Shown: positions 1 through 11,652, counted from the stretch's first letter. The stretch is DNA of 64,000 bases from Plectosphaerella cucumerina (GCA_020746995.1 JAGPXD010000001.1:2232001-2296000), one strand, 5' to 3'. Numbers and translations are program-made. The notes: generated from the sequence alone by a model not told the origin.

Positions 1-1
1 C

Positions 2-418
2 CTCGATGCCGAGCCAGACGGCAGGGCGGTACAGAACTACCGCGGGTTCAAGGAGACATGGACGGGTAGGCCCAGCGAAGACCCAGCCCTTGTCTTGTTG
101 GAGGAAGAGACTGGCAAGGTCACTGCATATGTCTCCTGGAATGGAGATACCGAGGTGGCTATCTGGCGGTTCTTCGTGCATGATGGCCCCAGCAAGGAGG
201 GCGAGAAGACACTCCTGGGCGAAGTCAGCCGGACGGGCTTTGAGACGCATCTGGAGCTGGACCGAAGCCACATAAAGGACCGGCTCCGAGTATCCGCAGA
301 GGGAGTCGACGGAAACGGGGAGGTCCTCGTGAACTCCGCGGCCGTGGCTATCTCGAAGGATCTGCCAACTCACCGTCAGACCCCTGAGCCATACGGGTTG
401 CTCAGCGAGGAGCTTTGA
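2..418 (+). CDS. Arylsulfotransferase (ASST)-like protein, C-terminal part
   Basis: The reading frame is open from base 2, so the gene starts left of the window and only about 138 C-terminal residues are visible; it ends with TGA at 416-418. The peptide has the layout of the end of fungal arylsulfotransferase-family beta-propellers: a NYRGF..TWTGRP stretch, then YVSWNGDTEVAIW, then an Ig/fibronectin-like tail that begins WRFF. Family members are thought to be secreted or membrane-tethered; the substrate in fungi is unknown. The SWNGxTE motif is the main basis for the call. The catalytic region is not in the window, so activity cannot be judged. The next gene on the same strand starts about 1.1 kb downstream. 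Confidence 0.72.
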   Translation, partial: LDAEPDGRAVQNYRGFKETWTGRPSEDPALVLLEEETGKVTAYVSWNGDTEVAIWRFFVHDGPSKEGEKTLLGEVSRTGFETHLELDRSHIKDRLRVSAEGVDGNGEVLVNSAAVAISKDLPTHRQTPEPYGLLSEEL

Positions 419-1531
419 GAAATCATTCCCATGAGGGAAGCTGCGGGACATACTGCCCGGGGAGTAAAACTATCTTTCTGTCGTCATCTGGGACCTTTTT
501 TAACCCATCAACCCGAATTTTGCTCTGCCAAACATCTCCTCTCCTCTCCTATCAGATAGAGCGGCTCTCGGGCAAGCTGGAAGCCCGGAACCTCCGGCGA
601 TAGCCCGATTTCCGGACCCGAAAAGGCCTCACCCCGTCTCGCAGCACCCCCGAGAAGAATGACGACTTATCTCGTCCCCAGTCTCGTACATCTTTGAAGT
701 CGTTACCCCGCCGTCAAACCCCGACGAAATCGGTATGGCGATGCACCGAAGGATGCGCCCTCTTGCATCGAGAGGAGTTTCGTTCAGGTTTATTGAGTAC
801 GGAGTCTCCGCATCGGACCTCGTATTCACTAACCCCCCGATCACTTGGGACCTGGGGGTTCCCCGTTCGGGCAGGTCGCAAGCCGATATCCGGCCAGGGT
901 GCATGTCGATGCAGCACGCGATATGGGGTATGTCACTGCCGCTACAGGGGATGAGGGCATGATCCGGCATCGCGCCACTGGGTTTGTTTCAACGGTCTTG
1001 TCGTCGAAGCAGCGGAGTTGAATAATCGCATGTTGAACATCGGTGGCTTGTCATGGCCTTTGATGAGCACTTGCGAGGGTCACTTTGAGGAGACTGAGTC
1101 AGTCCTGCTGCTTCTTCTAAATGCACTTCCCTGGTTTTGACTAGGCGACATCCTGTATGCATACCAAGTCAACATCTCGTGTTGACCCTCACGACGACAT
1201 CAGATACCCTGGAGCTATGTCTCTTTAGGCAGGCAGCATGGCGCTTCGTAGGTCTCCATTCGACTGAATACAGGGGCCTTGGCACCCAATCATCCACTGA
1301 ATCCAGTATCCCCTGACCCCTGAAGCCCTGCAGAACCCGACTTGAACTCCACCACCGCTGGCACGATGCCGCTCGACCGCAAGGGGAAGGTTGGTCGTGC
1401 ACTTACACCCGCCCAGCGAGTCATGGAGACGTTTAAAAAGACGTCCTTCTACCGCCTCCTGACTGAGGATGATCATCTCGGACTATACCTGACACCTTTG
1501 GTACTGCTTGTGCTCAGAGCCTCAAGTCAAG
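419..1531. other. Gene-free stretch, 1.1 kb
   Basis: This holds the 3' flank of the arylsulfotransferase-like gene and the promoter/5' leader of the subtilase. Open frames here are short and lack recognisable domains. I see no repeat or RNA gene. Confidence 0.6.
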
Positions 1532-4390
1532 ATGAAGCCTTCCTGGGCGACCTTTGGATTGCTGGCCACCGCCTCGGCGGTTCAGTTCAAGAGGACCCCT
1601 TCGCGCATGCTGAGGCGTGACGAGGTCACCGACCCCAAGCACAATGAGACCGATCTCGTAGTGAACCACCACTACATTGTCGAGTTCAGCGGTGTAAGTC
1701 AGGCTCATCTCCGATACCAACACCAGCTAACACCCGCAGGAAACCGATGCCGCTGCCGCCGCCGATGCCCTGGCCAAGGACGCCGGCATCGACGTGCTCA
1801 AGGTCTTCGACAATGATGTGTTCCGCGGCTGCGCCATCAAGGCTGTCGAGGATACCCTCGACTCGATCCAGGACAAGCCCATCGTCTCCAGCGCCTGGCA
1901 GTCCCGCAAGCTGTTCCTCGGCGAGCCCCACGCCCAGCGCTTCGGCGGCGAGCTCAACCTCGGCAACTATTCGAACCACCACATGACGGGTGTCGACAAG
2001 CTGCACGCTGCCGGCGTCAAGGGCAAGGGCGCCAAGGTCGGCGTCATCGACACTGGTATCAACTATGGCCACAAGGCTGTAAGTCAGGTCTCGATAACAA
2101 GTATCTCCCGTGTCTCTAACGTAATTAGCTCGGCGGCGGCATCGGCGAGGGCTTCAAGGTCGTCGGCGGCTACGACTTTGTCGGCAATGGTGTCTGGCCC
2201 ATGCCCGGCGAGATCAAGGTGCCCGACGAGGACCCCAACGACCAGGCCGGCCACGGCACCCACGTGGCGGGCATCGTCGCCGGCGAGAGCGAGTTCTTCA
2301 CGGGCGTCGCCCCCGAGGCTTCCCTCTATGCCTACAAGGTCTTCACGACCATTGACGGCACCGATGAAGAGACCATTATCGAGGCCATGCTCCGCGCCTA
2401 CCAGGATGGTGTCGATGTCATCACTATCTCTATCGGCGGCGTCAACGGCTGGTCTGACGGCCCCTGGGCCCTTGTGGCCAGCAGAATGGTTGAGCAGGGC
2501 GTAGTCGTTGTTGTCTCCGCCGGTAATGACGGCGGTCCTGGCGCTTTTGCTGCCAGCTCTGGCTCTTCGGGCGCCAATGTCCTGTCTGTTGCGTCAGTTG
2601 AGCCCGATGTCATCGCCGTGTCGACCTTCAAGGCCACGTCCTCGCTGCCCGGTCAGGCTGCGTCGGAGTCTTGGATCCCCTATGCCTCCGTGTTTGAGTG
2701 GTATCCCGCCGTTGTCAAGGACTGGCCCGTCTGGGCTCTGTCTTTCGACGCCCTGGACGACGAGGCCTGCGAGCCCCTCCCCGAAGACACTCCCGACCTT
2801 TCCGGCCAGGTCGTGCTCGTCCGCCGCGGCGGCTGCACCTTTGAGCAGAAGCAGATCAACCTCGAAGCATACAACGCCAGCCACGTCGTCTTCTACAGCA
2901 ACGACCAGCCCCTGACGGCTCCCTCTACCCGCTTCGCCCCTCCTGTCCTGGCCATGATCCCCGCCGAGGACGGCAAAGCCATTATCGACACCCTCAAGGC
3001 CGGCGGTGAGGTCACTTTTGACTTTGACTACCGCCCCGACCTGCATACCGTGGCCCAACAGAACTTCGACGGCGCCGGCCTGGCGAGCGCCTTTACCAGC
3101 GTCGGCCCGACCAACGACCTCTTCATCAAGTCGGATATCTCAGCTCCTGGCGGCCGTATCCTTTCGACGTACCTAGGCGACGGCTACGCAAGCATGGGCG
3201 GTACCTCCATGGCGGCGCCCTACATCGCCGGTGTTGCCGCTCTCTACGTCGGCCAATTCGGCGGCCGCGCCAGCCAGCCCAAGGGCTGGGCCAAGGATCT
3301 CGCCATGCGCATCCTCTCCTCCGGCGAGCCCTTCGCCTGGGACGACGGCCTGCTCATGGGCAACGTCTACGACGCCCTCGCCCCCGTCGCGCAGGTCGGC
3401 ACTGGTCTCGTCAATGCCACAAAGGTCCTGGGTCACAAGACGACACTGTCCTTCGCAAAGTTCGCCCTCAACGACACGAACCACTTCAGCCGGTACCACA
3501 AGGTCGACATCACCAACGGCGGCGACAAGCCCGTGACCTACACCTTCTCGCAGCAGGACTACGGCGGCCTCGCGACCGTCATTACCGACCCCGACGTCTG
3601 GGGCACCCCTCGCATGGCCTGGGCCGACGAGATGCTCACCGTCCCCCAGAAGTTCGGCCCGGGCATCTCCTTCCCTCGCGCCGGCTTCACCGTCCAGCCT
3701 GGCCAGACGCGCACCGCGCAGTTCAACTTTGCCCCGCCCGCCAACGGTCCCTCCCCCGACACCCTCCCCGTGTACAGCGGCCGGGTGGTCATCACGGGCA
3801 GCAACGGCGACGAGATGAGCGTACCATACCTCGGCCTCGGCGCGGACCTCAAGCGCAACGTCCCGCGAATGATCGACCCCATCATCGGGTACCCTACGAT
3901 GACCTCCGGCGTCGGCGACATCGACATCAATGACAAGGCCAACTTCACCTTCAACCTCGGCCTCGACAGCCAGGACTTCCCTCGCATGATCTGCCGCAAC
4001 TTCTACGCCACGCGCGAGCTGCGCTGGGACATTTTCGCCTCGTCGTGGAATGAGAGGCAGTGGTCGTACCCTCCGCGCGTCGGCGAGGCGGGCTTCGTCG
4101 GCACCGTGGCGGCGTGGTCGCTCGCGGGCCAGAAGTTCCAGTTCGACCCGGCCGTCGACAGCGCCGAGGATGTGTTCCCGCTGCCGCTGACGAGCGTGCC
4201 GAGGAGCCTTTCGGGCAGGAGGGGGCCGGACCTGTGGTGGCTCGGTGGGCTGGGCAATGGTACTCAGATTGCGCCTGGACGGTACCACATGAGGCTGGCG
4301 GCGCTGAAGCCGTTTGGAAACCCCAAGGCGGCGGACAACTGGGATGTCTTTGAGACGCCTGAAATTGAGGTGCTGCCGCTGGAGAAGTAG
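1532..4390 (+). CDS. Secreted subtilisin-like serine protease (S8A, minor extracellular protease vpr type)
   Basis: Three exons, 1532-1693, 1740-2078 and 2129-4390, give 920 residues. The start is the first ATG followed by a signal peptide (MKPSWATFGLLATASA); an I9-type propeptide follows (HHYIVEFSG onward). The catalytic triad is visible: Asp158 in VIDTG, His209 in GHGTHVAG and Ser527 in GTSMAAP. A PA (protease-associated) insert lies between His and Ser, around residues 340-460, and a long C-terminal Fn3-like region (DUF1034 type) follows, as in vpr subtilases. Both introns (46 and 50 nt) are phase 0 with GTAAGTC donors. The expected role is extracellular protein breakdown. A paralogue of the same architecture lies at 15220-18389 on the other strand. 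Family and intactness are secure; the substrate is unknown. Confidence 0.93.
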
Positions 4391-4772
4391 GGGCATGAAC
4401 CCCTGACGCTGAATGCCCTGAGCCCCTGAATGTGGTCGTCAGCCGCTGCCAGCTGGGCGTGAAGAATTCCCTGGCTCGGAGAGTGTCTGCGTCCCCTGGG
4501 TAGCCTGCCGCTGTAGCTAATGAAGGCTGAACATAATGCTGGAGCTTATCATCGATGAATGGTCCTCAGCAAGCAAGACAAGTGAGATGACCCCGGCATG
4601 GTGATGCTGCTCGTGACGTGCTTGGACGGCACCAAAGTCCCCTGTCGCCCAGGCCCTGCCTAATCTGAGGGCCTGTGCACCGGTAATCTGCCTACTTGTA
4701 CATTTCTAGCGCATATCACAGGGGGCGAGCCATCTCACTCGTCACCATACTTCAAACCGTCACCCGACGCCA
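4391..4772. other. Gene-free stretch
   Basis: This is the 3' flank of the subtilase and promoter of the F-box gene. No feature is recognised. Confidence 0.5.
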
Positions 4773-6614
4773 ATGGGCTACTCAGAGATCGTATGCCACA
4801 TCTGTGGCGTCAGCTTTACCATCGGACGATACCGAACTCCCGAGGAGGTGTTCAACACAAACCCCGACGTACCGGAAGGGGATGATGAGTTCCTGGCTCA
4901 GTACATCCTGAACGCCCGGACGGGATACTGTTGGGAGTGCGATAACGAGGAGGAGGGCGACTGCCTTGTCCACATCCCTCCAAAGAAGGAGACCTGGCCC
5001 AAGCCTGACCACCGCTTTCAGTTCGGATCCAACACTCAGGGCGGAGACGAAAACGCCGCGGAGAGCAATGAGGAGGCCGACGCCGTGGTAGACGAGGACT
5101 TCACCGACAGTCCGTCGGAGATCTCCGAGCCCTACGAGTACCAGAGCCCGAACGAGGATGAACCCGAAAGCAGCGATGTGGACATGCCTGACGCTGATGT
5201 CCCAATCGACTCCCGCCTGTGGGAGAGAGAGCTGAATGACAAACCCACAACCGGGACACTACGCCCCTTCGTCTCCTCAAGAGTCCGCGACAGAGAAAGG
5301 AGGGCCCAAGGCCTAGAAGAAGAGTACCCCGCCGACGGAGGGGATGATCACCTGGAGCACATACCTGGGAAACAGTGCACCGGCAAGCAGGGCTACTGTG
5401 GGAGCCGCATCTCCCTCGCCGAGATGCGCGGGTGCACCGTCGCCCAGGCCCTCGTCTCCAGGCCTCTAGACCCGGAGGACTGGCAGCCAGAATCTGACGA
5501 CGAGTCCTTCGAGGGCGACAGCAACGTCGGCTTCTTCCTCAGCGGTGTCACCGACCACGTGCCAAGCCGCGACGTGGATGACCCGAATTTCTACCCCGAG
5601 CGTCACGGAGTCACCAAGGCGCCCGCCTGCAACTACAGCAGGGACATTTACATGGACGACGACGACCGCGGTGCGCACGACGCGATGCCGTTCCACCCTA
5701 CCTGCCTCGAGGTGTTCAAGAGGGCCTCACTCTGGCGGACCGGCCGCGTCGACATGAAGGGTCTCGTCGAGTGGTTCAAGCTCGAGGGGACGTTTGATAA
5801 GTCCGGCGGCAATATCCCGCGATCGCCAGCTGTAGGACGCGCTGGAGACCAGTGGTGGAAACACGTCAAGGGCGATGAGCATATCGTCGCCAACCCATGC
5901 TACGTGCCAACATGGGACCAGGCCATCGCATCGGGGGCGGTCGTCGCAAAGTCAGGAGAAGGTGCAATGCAGGGCGTCTTCGATCTCGGTGACCAGGTGG
6001 CACCACAACCGTCCGACGAGGCAAAGGACCTATTCTCGCGTTTCAACGAGGGCATTCGGCTTTGCATCCTGACGCACCTCGGCCCCGACCCCAAGGACAT
6101 TGCCAACCTGCGCCTCGCCTCCCGCGCCTTCCGGCAGCTCCCGCGGCAGCTCTTCTGGGACCTCGTCCTGCAGCGCCGGCCCTGGCTGTGGGAGGCCTGG
6201 TGCGACCTGCCATACTCGCGTTGGACGGTCAGGGGTGCGGGGGCCCTCAAGCGCATGGACGATGCGTGGCGGGAGCGCGAAGAGATGCTCCAGCACAGCA
6301 TCGAGGTCCTGGAGCAAGAGGCAGAGGGCGATTTTGACAACGCTGCCGCTATCAAGGCGTTGGTCGTGCAGCTGGAGCAGATTGTGGCCGAGAAGCGAGA
6401 GGCCCGCGCCGAGGTCCCCGTGCCGCTGCTCCCTAGCGATACCACCGACTGGCACACCATTTACAAGTGGCTGGCGAGGCCGAAGCCAACGTGGCCAAAG
6501 GGCCTCAGAAATCGACGGAGGATATGGGTTGATTGCGGGTACATCTTGGAGCGGATCGAGGTGAACAGGCGTGAGGGAAAGATTGCGGCTCTCAAGGAAG
6601 AGACGAAGGGGTGA
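4773..6614 (+). CDS. F-box-like protein with acidic N-terminal region
   Basis: A single-exon 613-residue protein. The N-terminus has paired cysteines (CHICG near residue 6 and CWEC near residue 50) that could form a small metal-binding site, followed by a very acidic segment (about residues 85-150). Near residues 419-470 a leucine-rich stretch (ILTHLGPDPKDIANLRLASR) resembles an F-box/leucine-rich entry helix, as in many uncharacterised fungal F-box proteins; a basic Trp-rich tail follows. F-box proteins usually recruit substrates to SCF ubiquitin ligases through Skp1. The Skp1-binding face is degenerate, so this role is inferred. The ATG at 4773 is the first in frame and precedes the Cys motif. 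No intron is needed. Confidence 0.68.
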   Translation: MGYSEIVCHICGVSFTIGRYRTPEEVFNTNPDVPEGDDEFLAQYILNARTGYCWECDNEEEGDCLVHIPPKKETWPKPDHRFQFGSNTQGGDENAAESNEEADAVVDEDFTDSPSEISEPYEYQSPNEDEPESSDVDMPDADVPIDSRLWERELNDKPTTGTLRPFVSSRVRDRERRAQGLEEEYPADGGDDHLEHIPGKQCTGKQGYCGSRISLAEMRGCTVAQALVSRPLDPEDWQPESDDESFEGDSNVGFFLSGVTDHVPSRDVDDPNFYPERHGVTKAPACNYSRDIYMDDDDRGAHDAMPFHPTCLEVFKRASLWRTGRVDMKGLVEWFKLEGTFDKSGGNIPRSPAVGRAGDQWWKHVKGDEHIVANPCYVPTWDQAIASGAVVAKSGEGAMQGVFDLGDQVAPQPSDEAKDLFSRFNEGIRLCILTHLGPDPKDIANLRLASRAFRQLPRQLFWDLVLQRRPWLWEAWCDLPYSRWTVRGAGALKRMDDAWREREEMLQHSIEVLEQEAEGDFDNAAAIKALVVQLEQIVAEKREARAEVPVPLLPSDTTDWHTIYKWLARPKPTWPKGLRNRRRIWVDCGYILERIEVNRREGKIAALKEETKG

Positions 6615-6964
6615 GGAGGAGGTTTACGAATAGTTTGAAGCCAGCAACAAATGACGAGACCCTGCTAAAATGGCCCCGTGACTGGGCTGATCAGTGGATA
6701 GGCGGGGGTGGGGGCGATAAGGCTGCCGATAAGGAATGCACTGTGGACATTGCCTACCTTACACCGGCCGGCTTTGGGAATTCCATCCTCTTCACCCTCC
6801 TCCGACACTCCACACTTTTCACTCAGCCTTGGCCGCAACCGTCAGAAGGGCTGGAATGTTGCCGGCAGCCTCACCGACGACCCCTCTATGAAGAGAAAGT
6901 CTTCCACCGCCGCCAACACCCACCAGCAGACACACGCCCGAGCATCTCGAATGCACACCGCACC
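6615..6964. other. Gene-free stretch (promoter/leader of the MIT gene)
   Basis: The last part is pyrimidine-rich and contains a small upstream ATG at 6951 out of frame with the next gene. Nothing else is recognised. Confidence 0.45.
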
Positions 6965-8642
6965 ATGGAGGAGTCACCGCTGATCAAGGTCCGTTCCATA
7001 CACTCAAGGACACCGCGTGGCACGACTGACATCTTGTCAACAGGCGCATGAGTATGCGCGAGCTGCTTCGGCAGCCAACCGCCAGTCCGAGACAACCGTG
7101 GCCATCAACGAGCATGCCCTCGCCGCGGGCGAGTTCGCCAACGCCGCGATGACGACCACCAGCATCGACGCTGTCCGAACCCTCAAGCTTCTCGAGAACT
7201 ACCACCTTCGCCTCGCCGAACTCATGAAGCAGCCGCACGAGCAGAAACCCCCGGCACACGACACCGATGCCGACACCGAGACGGACGAAAAGGCCGGTCC
7301 CGCCCCCGAGGCCGAAGACACCCCTCCCCAAACCCCCTCCGACACCGGCAAGACGGCCCCTGCGCCCCAGCAGAAGAAGATATCCAGCAGGCCCATGACG
7401 TCCTCCATCGCGAGCAACCTGGCATCGGCTCGCGGCATCAGGGCCAGGAACAGAGGCGATCCCGTCCCGCCGAGCGTTACCAGCGACCCGGCGTCCGGCA
7501 ACCTCGAGGTCTCCCCGCGCAGGGAGAACAGCGGCTCGCGGTCCAAGATGAAGACCGTTCTGGACCACTCCAGGCCCACGTGGGTGCCGCCCGACAACAG
7601 CAGTCACATGAGGAAGGAGCTTGAGGCTTTGGAGGAGGAGGAGCCTCCCGCTAGCGTGTCGTCTACGACGAGCGATGATAACTACTCGCGCTTCTACAAC
7701 ACGTTTGGCGGCCTCTTCAACAAGCTTTCCGCCCCTCTCGCGTTTGCCGGCCTGCCTCTCATCACGGAGGAGTCGACGTCGTCCTCCCAGGATGCCCTGC
7801 CGCAAGAGCCGCCTCCACAGCAGATGTCGCCCGCCGCCAAGCGCACCAGACAGAAGGCGCCAGTCTCGGCTGCCGAGCCGGAGCTTTCCAAGATCTACTC
7901 AAAGGCCACCATGCGCGCCATCTCGGGCCACAACCCCAGCGAGTCCTTCTACGTCGTCCCTACCAGCGGCCATACCATGTCGTACGCCAATATTCTCAAC
8001 TACGCCGACAAGGAGAAGCGCCGGCTCGAGGCGTCGATGCACTCTGGCACCGGCGGCGTCATGAGCATGATGGAGGAGGACGATGACGACTTTGTCGACG
8101 CCCGGGAGATACCGTCCGGTCCGCCCTCGCCAACTTTCCGTCGCCGACCTGGCGGCAGCTCCATCGCTGGCAGTGCAAGGGTTCGTGGCGGCGGCACTAC
8201 GCCTGGTTCCAAGACGGTCGAGGAGCTCGCCATGGAAAACAAGAGCCTCAAGGAGGTGCTTGACAAGCTCAGCAAGCGGCTGCACGTCTTCGAGGCGAGT
8301 GCGCAAAACTCACATCTCGCCTTGGCGGAAAGCATGCGCCTGCGCCGGCCGGGCTCACCAATGCATTCCTCGGCCGGTAGTGGCGGCGGGGCAGGGGGCG
8401 GGATGGAGGCAGCGGCGGCACTACAGGCGAAAAACAAGGAGCTCGAGGAGCAGATGGCTTCGGCGTTGCGAAGAATGGAACAGCTGGAGGAGGAGAACCA
8501 GAGGAACGAGCGCTCGCTGGCAAAGTATCGCGAAAAGTGGGAGAAGCTCAAAGCCGGGGCCAAGGCGCGGCGGTCCGCCCAGGGCGGCGGGAGCGCGGAA
8601 AACGTGGGTGGGGGAGATGCTGAGGCGCCCCCGTCACGGTAG
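6965..8642 (+). CDS. MIT-domain protein with C-terminal coiled coil (possible Atg38/NRBF2-like)
   Basis: Two exons, 6965-6988 and 7044-8642, give 540 residues. The first exon encodes only MEESPLIK, and the intron (GT...CAG) is phase 0. Residues 1-75 form a three-helix MIT-like hairpin (KAHEYARAASAANRQSE, then AGEFANAA and TLKLLENYHLRLAEL). The middle is low-complexity and Ser/Pro/Glu-rich; residues about 415-445 and 480-525 are heptad-like coiled coils. A MIT domain plus a distant coiled coil is the architecture of Atg38/NRBF2, a subunit of the autophagy PI3-kinase complex, but this protein is longer and other MIT proteins share the layout, so that identity is tentative. It ends 29 nt before the convergent JmjC gene. 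Confidence 0.75.
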
Positions 8643-8671
8643 GACGAGATGATCAAATGACAGACGTTGAC

Positions 8672-10168
8672 TCACGGCGACTTCTGTTGATCCTCCGCGT
8701 GATCGCCGTTCCACCAGAAACTCACGCTGAAGCTGATGCTTAGGCTCCTGACATAGTGCCACCATCCCATAGGCACGTAGAACACGTCCCCCGGCTCGAG
8801 GATTGCCTCCCAGCGCCGCAGGGCTCGAAACTCCGCGAGCTCGATGTCGTCCGGGACGGCCTCACCAGCAGGAGGGGGATCCCAGCCGTCCGCGACGCCG
8901 ACGTCGATGGTGCTCGTGTTGTGCATGTCGATGCCGTCGTCGTCCTCGCCGCGGGGGCAGAGGGCTTCGGAGTCGAGGGGTGAGTAGAGGCGGACATACT
9001 TTGCTCCGACCATCTGGGCGAGGAGGTTGTGGTAGCCGTCCGTGTGGAGGGGAGTGATTGTACCGGCGGGACCGAACCAGGCGTTGACGAGGGGAAGGGG
9101 CAGCTCAGGCTTGTTCATGGAGGGGGAGAGGGGGTGAGGCGGAGGAGAAGTGTGGCAGAGGTCTGGGGTGGGAATGTCGTTGCGCAGGAGGGGAAGTTGG
9201 GTGAAGAGCTCGTGCTGGGCGAGGTAGCTGGGAGAGTCTGGGGGGTCGGTTTCCATGCGGGAGAGGAGCTCGCGAAAGGTGATGAGTTCTTGGCCCCAGC
9301 CGTCGTCGACGTAGCTTCGGCCGACCTCGACGGGCACTAGGCGGCGGCCGTTGAAGGTCTGGGCTAGGAGGTATGAGGGCTTGTTCCAGGGCCGAGCTGT
9401 CATGGCGGGCCAGTGGTCTGTCAGGCCGCGGATGATGCAGGGGAGGGGGCCATCTTTCCCGGCGGCGTGGCCTTGGTCCATGTATGTTTGGAAGTCATCC
9501 ATAGACATGGGGTCAAAGACCTTGATGGGGTGCTCGACTTTCGGGTTGAAGATTCTTGTTGAGGAGAAGGCCTTGGAGTCTTGGTAGGATGCCTGGATGC
9601 GGGGTCGTTTGGCGGCAGGTTCTCCGTCTGAAGTAAAGGATGTAGCGGCTTGTGGCCTGCATACCTCCTCAAGAAGCTTTAGCATCTTCTCTATTGCTGG
9701 TCTGCCCCTCTTGGTTCCGGCGCCACCGGCTAGAATAAGTGCCTTGTCGAGAGTTGCGACCATCTTGGTGATCTGGTCATCACCATCTTCAGAGACTGTA
9801 GTGCTTTCGTCCAGGCTGGTCAACAGAAGACAGAATTTCAGGATACTGAGGTCCGTGTAAAGCTGTCTCCAGTAGAAGGGCAGATCGCTGTAGACAAAGT
9901 CATAGAACCGTTTATAGGTGCGCTGGATCTCCTCGTCGAGTCGTTGCGAGAGAGTGTCTTGGAGGGGAGTGCTATTGGCGAAGGAACCCGACACATTCTC
10001 CGCTAGGGTTTGGAGAACCGACAGAATGTCTGCGGGAAGGTTCCCCAAGCTTGTCTCAGTTGGCGACGAGTCTTCTGAGTCGAGGGCGTCGGTGGCATCT
10101 TGAAGAATGTCGAGAGCAGTTGCCCTGCAGAAATCCTTGATTTGTATCCATCTGGATGTTGACGACAT
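8672..10168 (-). CDS. JmjC-domain (KDM8/JMJD5-like cupin) oxygenase
   Basis: A single-exon 498-residue protein. The N-terminal half is helical (KRFYDFVYSDLPFYWRQLYTD). The C-terminal half, about residues 215-490, is a JmjC fold: PCIIRGLTDHWPA at the start, the Fe(II)-binding HxD in TPLHTDGYHN, and a distal His in the GDVFYVPMGWWHYV strand, followed by SISFSVSFWWNG. These match the 2-oxoglutarate/Fe(II) oxygenases of the JMJD5/KDM8 group, which hydroxylate protein side chains. The substrate cannot be read from sequence. A Pro/His/Ser-rich insert before NAWFGP carries no obvious splice sites. It converges with the MIT gene and is divergent from chorismate mutase. Confidence 0.87.
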   Translation of the reverse strand: MSSTSRWIQIKDFCRATALDILQDATDALDSEDSSPTETSLGNLPADILSVLQTLAENVSGSFANSTPLQDTLSQRLDEEIQRTYKRFYDFVYSDLPFYWRQLYTDLSILKFCLLLTSLDESTTVSEDGDDQITKMVATLDKALILAGGAGTKRGRPAIEKMLKLLEEVCRPQAATSFTSDGEPAAKRPRIQASYQDSKAFSSTRIFNPKVEHPIKVFDPMSMDDFQTYMDQGHAAGKDGPLPCIIRGLTDHWPAMTARPWNKPSYLLAQTFNGRRLVPVEVGRSYVDDGWGQELITFRELLSRMETDPPDSPSYLAQHELFTQLPLLRNDIPTPDLCHTSPPPHPLSPSMNKPELPLPLVNAWFGPAGTITPLHTDGYHNLLAQMVGAKYVRLYSPLDSEALCPRGEDDDGIDMHNTSTIDVGVADGWDPPPAGEAVPDDIELAEFRALRRWEAILEPGDVFYVPMGWWHYVRSLSISFSVSFWWNGDHAEDQQKSP

Positions 10169-10582
10169 GATTGTTTATCCCGCCCGTTGATCGCCATTCC
10201 TCGATATGAGAGTGTCGACCATTCCCCTGCTCTCCGGCGCGCGATGGAGGTGATTGACTGGGGAGCGGTGGTGTTGAAGAAAGTCAAGGATGTCGGCTGA
10301 TGAAGCCAGAGCGGGAAGTACCGAGATACCTTCTGCCACTGCTAACACCTGCCGGCACCCCCCACACCGCTGCCGCATCCGGTGCCGTAGCGGGCTCCGC
10401 CATCGGCCATCGCGGGGCATCGTGGACCTCAGAACCAGGACCGTCCATCCTCGCAGTCGTGACTCAAGTCACACTGACTCGCCGACCTCAATCGTCTCCC
10501 TGTTCAACAAGGGAGCTTCGCAGACCCCTTTGAGACCTTGATGCACATTCCCTGGGCCCTGCAGCACCCAATTGCACCCGCG
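10169..10582. other. Divergent promoter between the JmjC gene and ARO7
   Basis: 414 nt shared by two oppositely transcribed genes. An in-frame upstream ATG at 10541 could extend chorismate mutase by 14 residues, but the ATG at 10583 matches the conserved family N-terminus better. Confidence 0.5.
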
Positions 10583-11477
10583 ATGGACGCCATCATCGAC
10601 CTCAACGACGCCTCCAAGGCGCTCGACCTGGACCGCATCCGGTACCAGCTCATGTCAGTATCCTCCCGCCGCGGGGTTGGCACAGATGGACGTACAGAAG
10701 AACCAGAAGACAGGAACTGACGCAGAGTTACGCAGCCGCCTCGAAGACACCATCACCTTCCACCTCATCGAGCGCGCCCAGTTCGCCCTGAACAAGAACA
10801 TCTACATCCCCGGCGCCCTCTCCATCCCCGACACGAACCTCAGCTTCATGAGCTGGTACCTGCGCGAGCAGGAGAAGCTGCAGTCCATCATCCGCCGCTA
10901 CGAGTCCCCCGACGAATACCCCTTCTTCCCCGACGCCGTCCAAAAGTCCATCCTCAAGCCTCTCAACTACCCACGCATCCTGCACCCCAACAACGTCGAC
11001 GTCAACGACAAGATCCGCGCCTTCTACGTCGACTCGTTCCTCCCCGCCGTGTGCGCCGACTTTGGCCGCAGCGAGGACCGCGGCGAGAGCCAGGAGAACT
11101 ACGGCTCCAGCGCCACCTGCGACATCGCCTGCCTCCAGGCCCTGTCGCGCCGCATCCATTTCGGAAAGTTCGTTGCCGAGAGCAAGTTCCTCAGCGAGCG
11201 CCCGCGCTTCGTCGCTCTCATCAAGGCTGGCGACCGCGCCGGTATCGACGCTGCCATCACAAATGCCGCCGTTGAGAAGAAGGTTCTCGAGCGCCTGCGC
11301 CTCAAGGTCATGACCTACGGCACCGACCCGTCCATCGGCCCCGCCGGCGTCCCCGAGGGAAGGCCCAAGATCGACGCGGACGCTGTTGTTGCCATGTACA
11401 AGGACTTTGTGATACCCCTGACAAAGGAAGTTGAGGTCGAGTACCTGATGCAGCGGCTCGAGGAGAGCGATCTGTAG
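10583..11477 (+). CDS. ARO7: Chorismate mutase (AroQ, yeast Aro7 type)
   Basis: Two exons, 10583-10653 and 10736-11477, give 270 residues, close to the usual fungal size. It converts chorismate to prephenate, the first committed step toward phenylalanine and tyrosine. The all-helical AroQ-beta signature is clear: ITFHLIERAQFALNKNIY, then LSFMSWYLREQEKLQSIIRR, YESPDEYPFF, and the C-terminal helix ending VEVEYLMQRLEE. The intron splits an Ile codon: AT at the end of exon 1 joins C after CGCAG, restoring IRLEDTI. The donor is GTCAGT. The family is allosterically controlled by Trp (activation) and Tyr (inhibition); the middle regulatory helices are present. It is convergent with BCP1. Confidence 0.95.
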
Positions 11478-11652
11478 ACGAATACAAGGTGAAAGGGTTT
11501 TCCCACCGTGCGTGCCCAATCTGAGTGACAGCAATTCTCAAGGATGATATTGGGTCCCAAGACACAGCAGTCGCTACATTCAATTTCTTCCGGTCTATTC
11601 GCGCAGCAGCAGGCAATGATCATGTCTGTCATCATTCATTCGTCTATTTCCC

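Noticed and set aside
3173..4396. 407-codon open frame on the minus strand
   Set aside because: It is antisense to the subtilase exon 3; the Arg/Ala/Val-rich composition is the mirror of GC-rich codons, with no domain.
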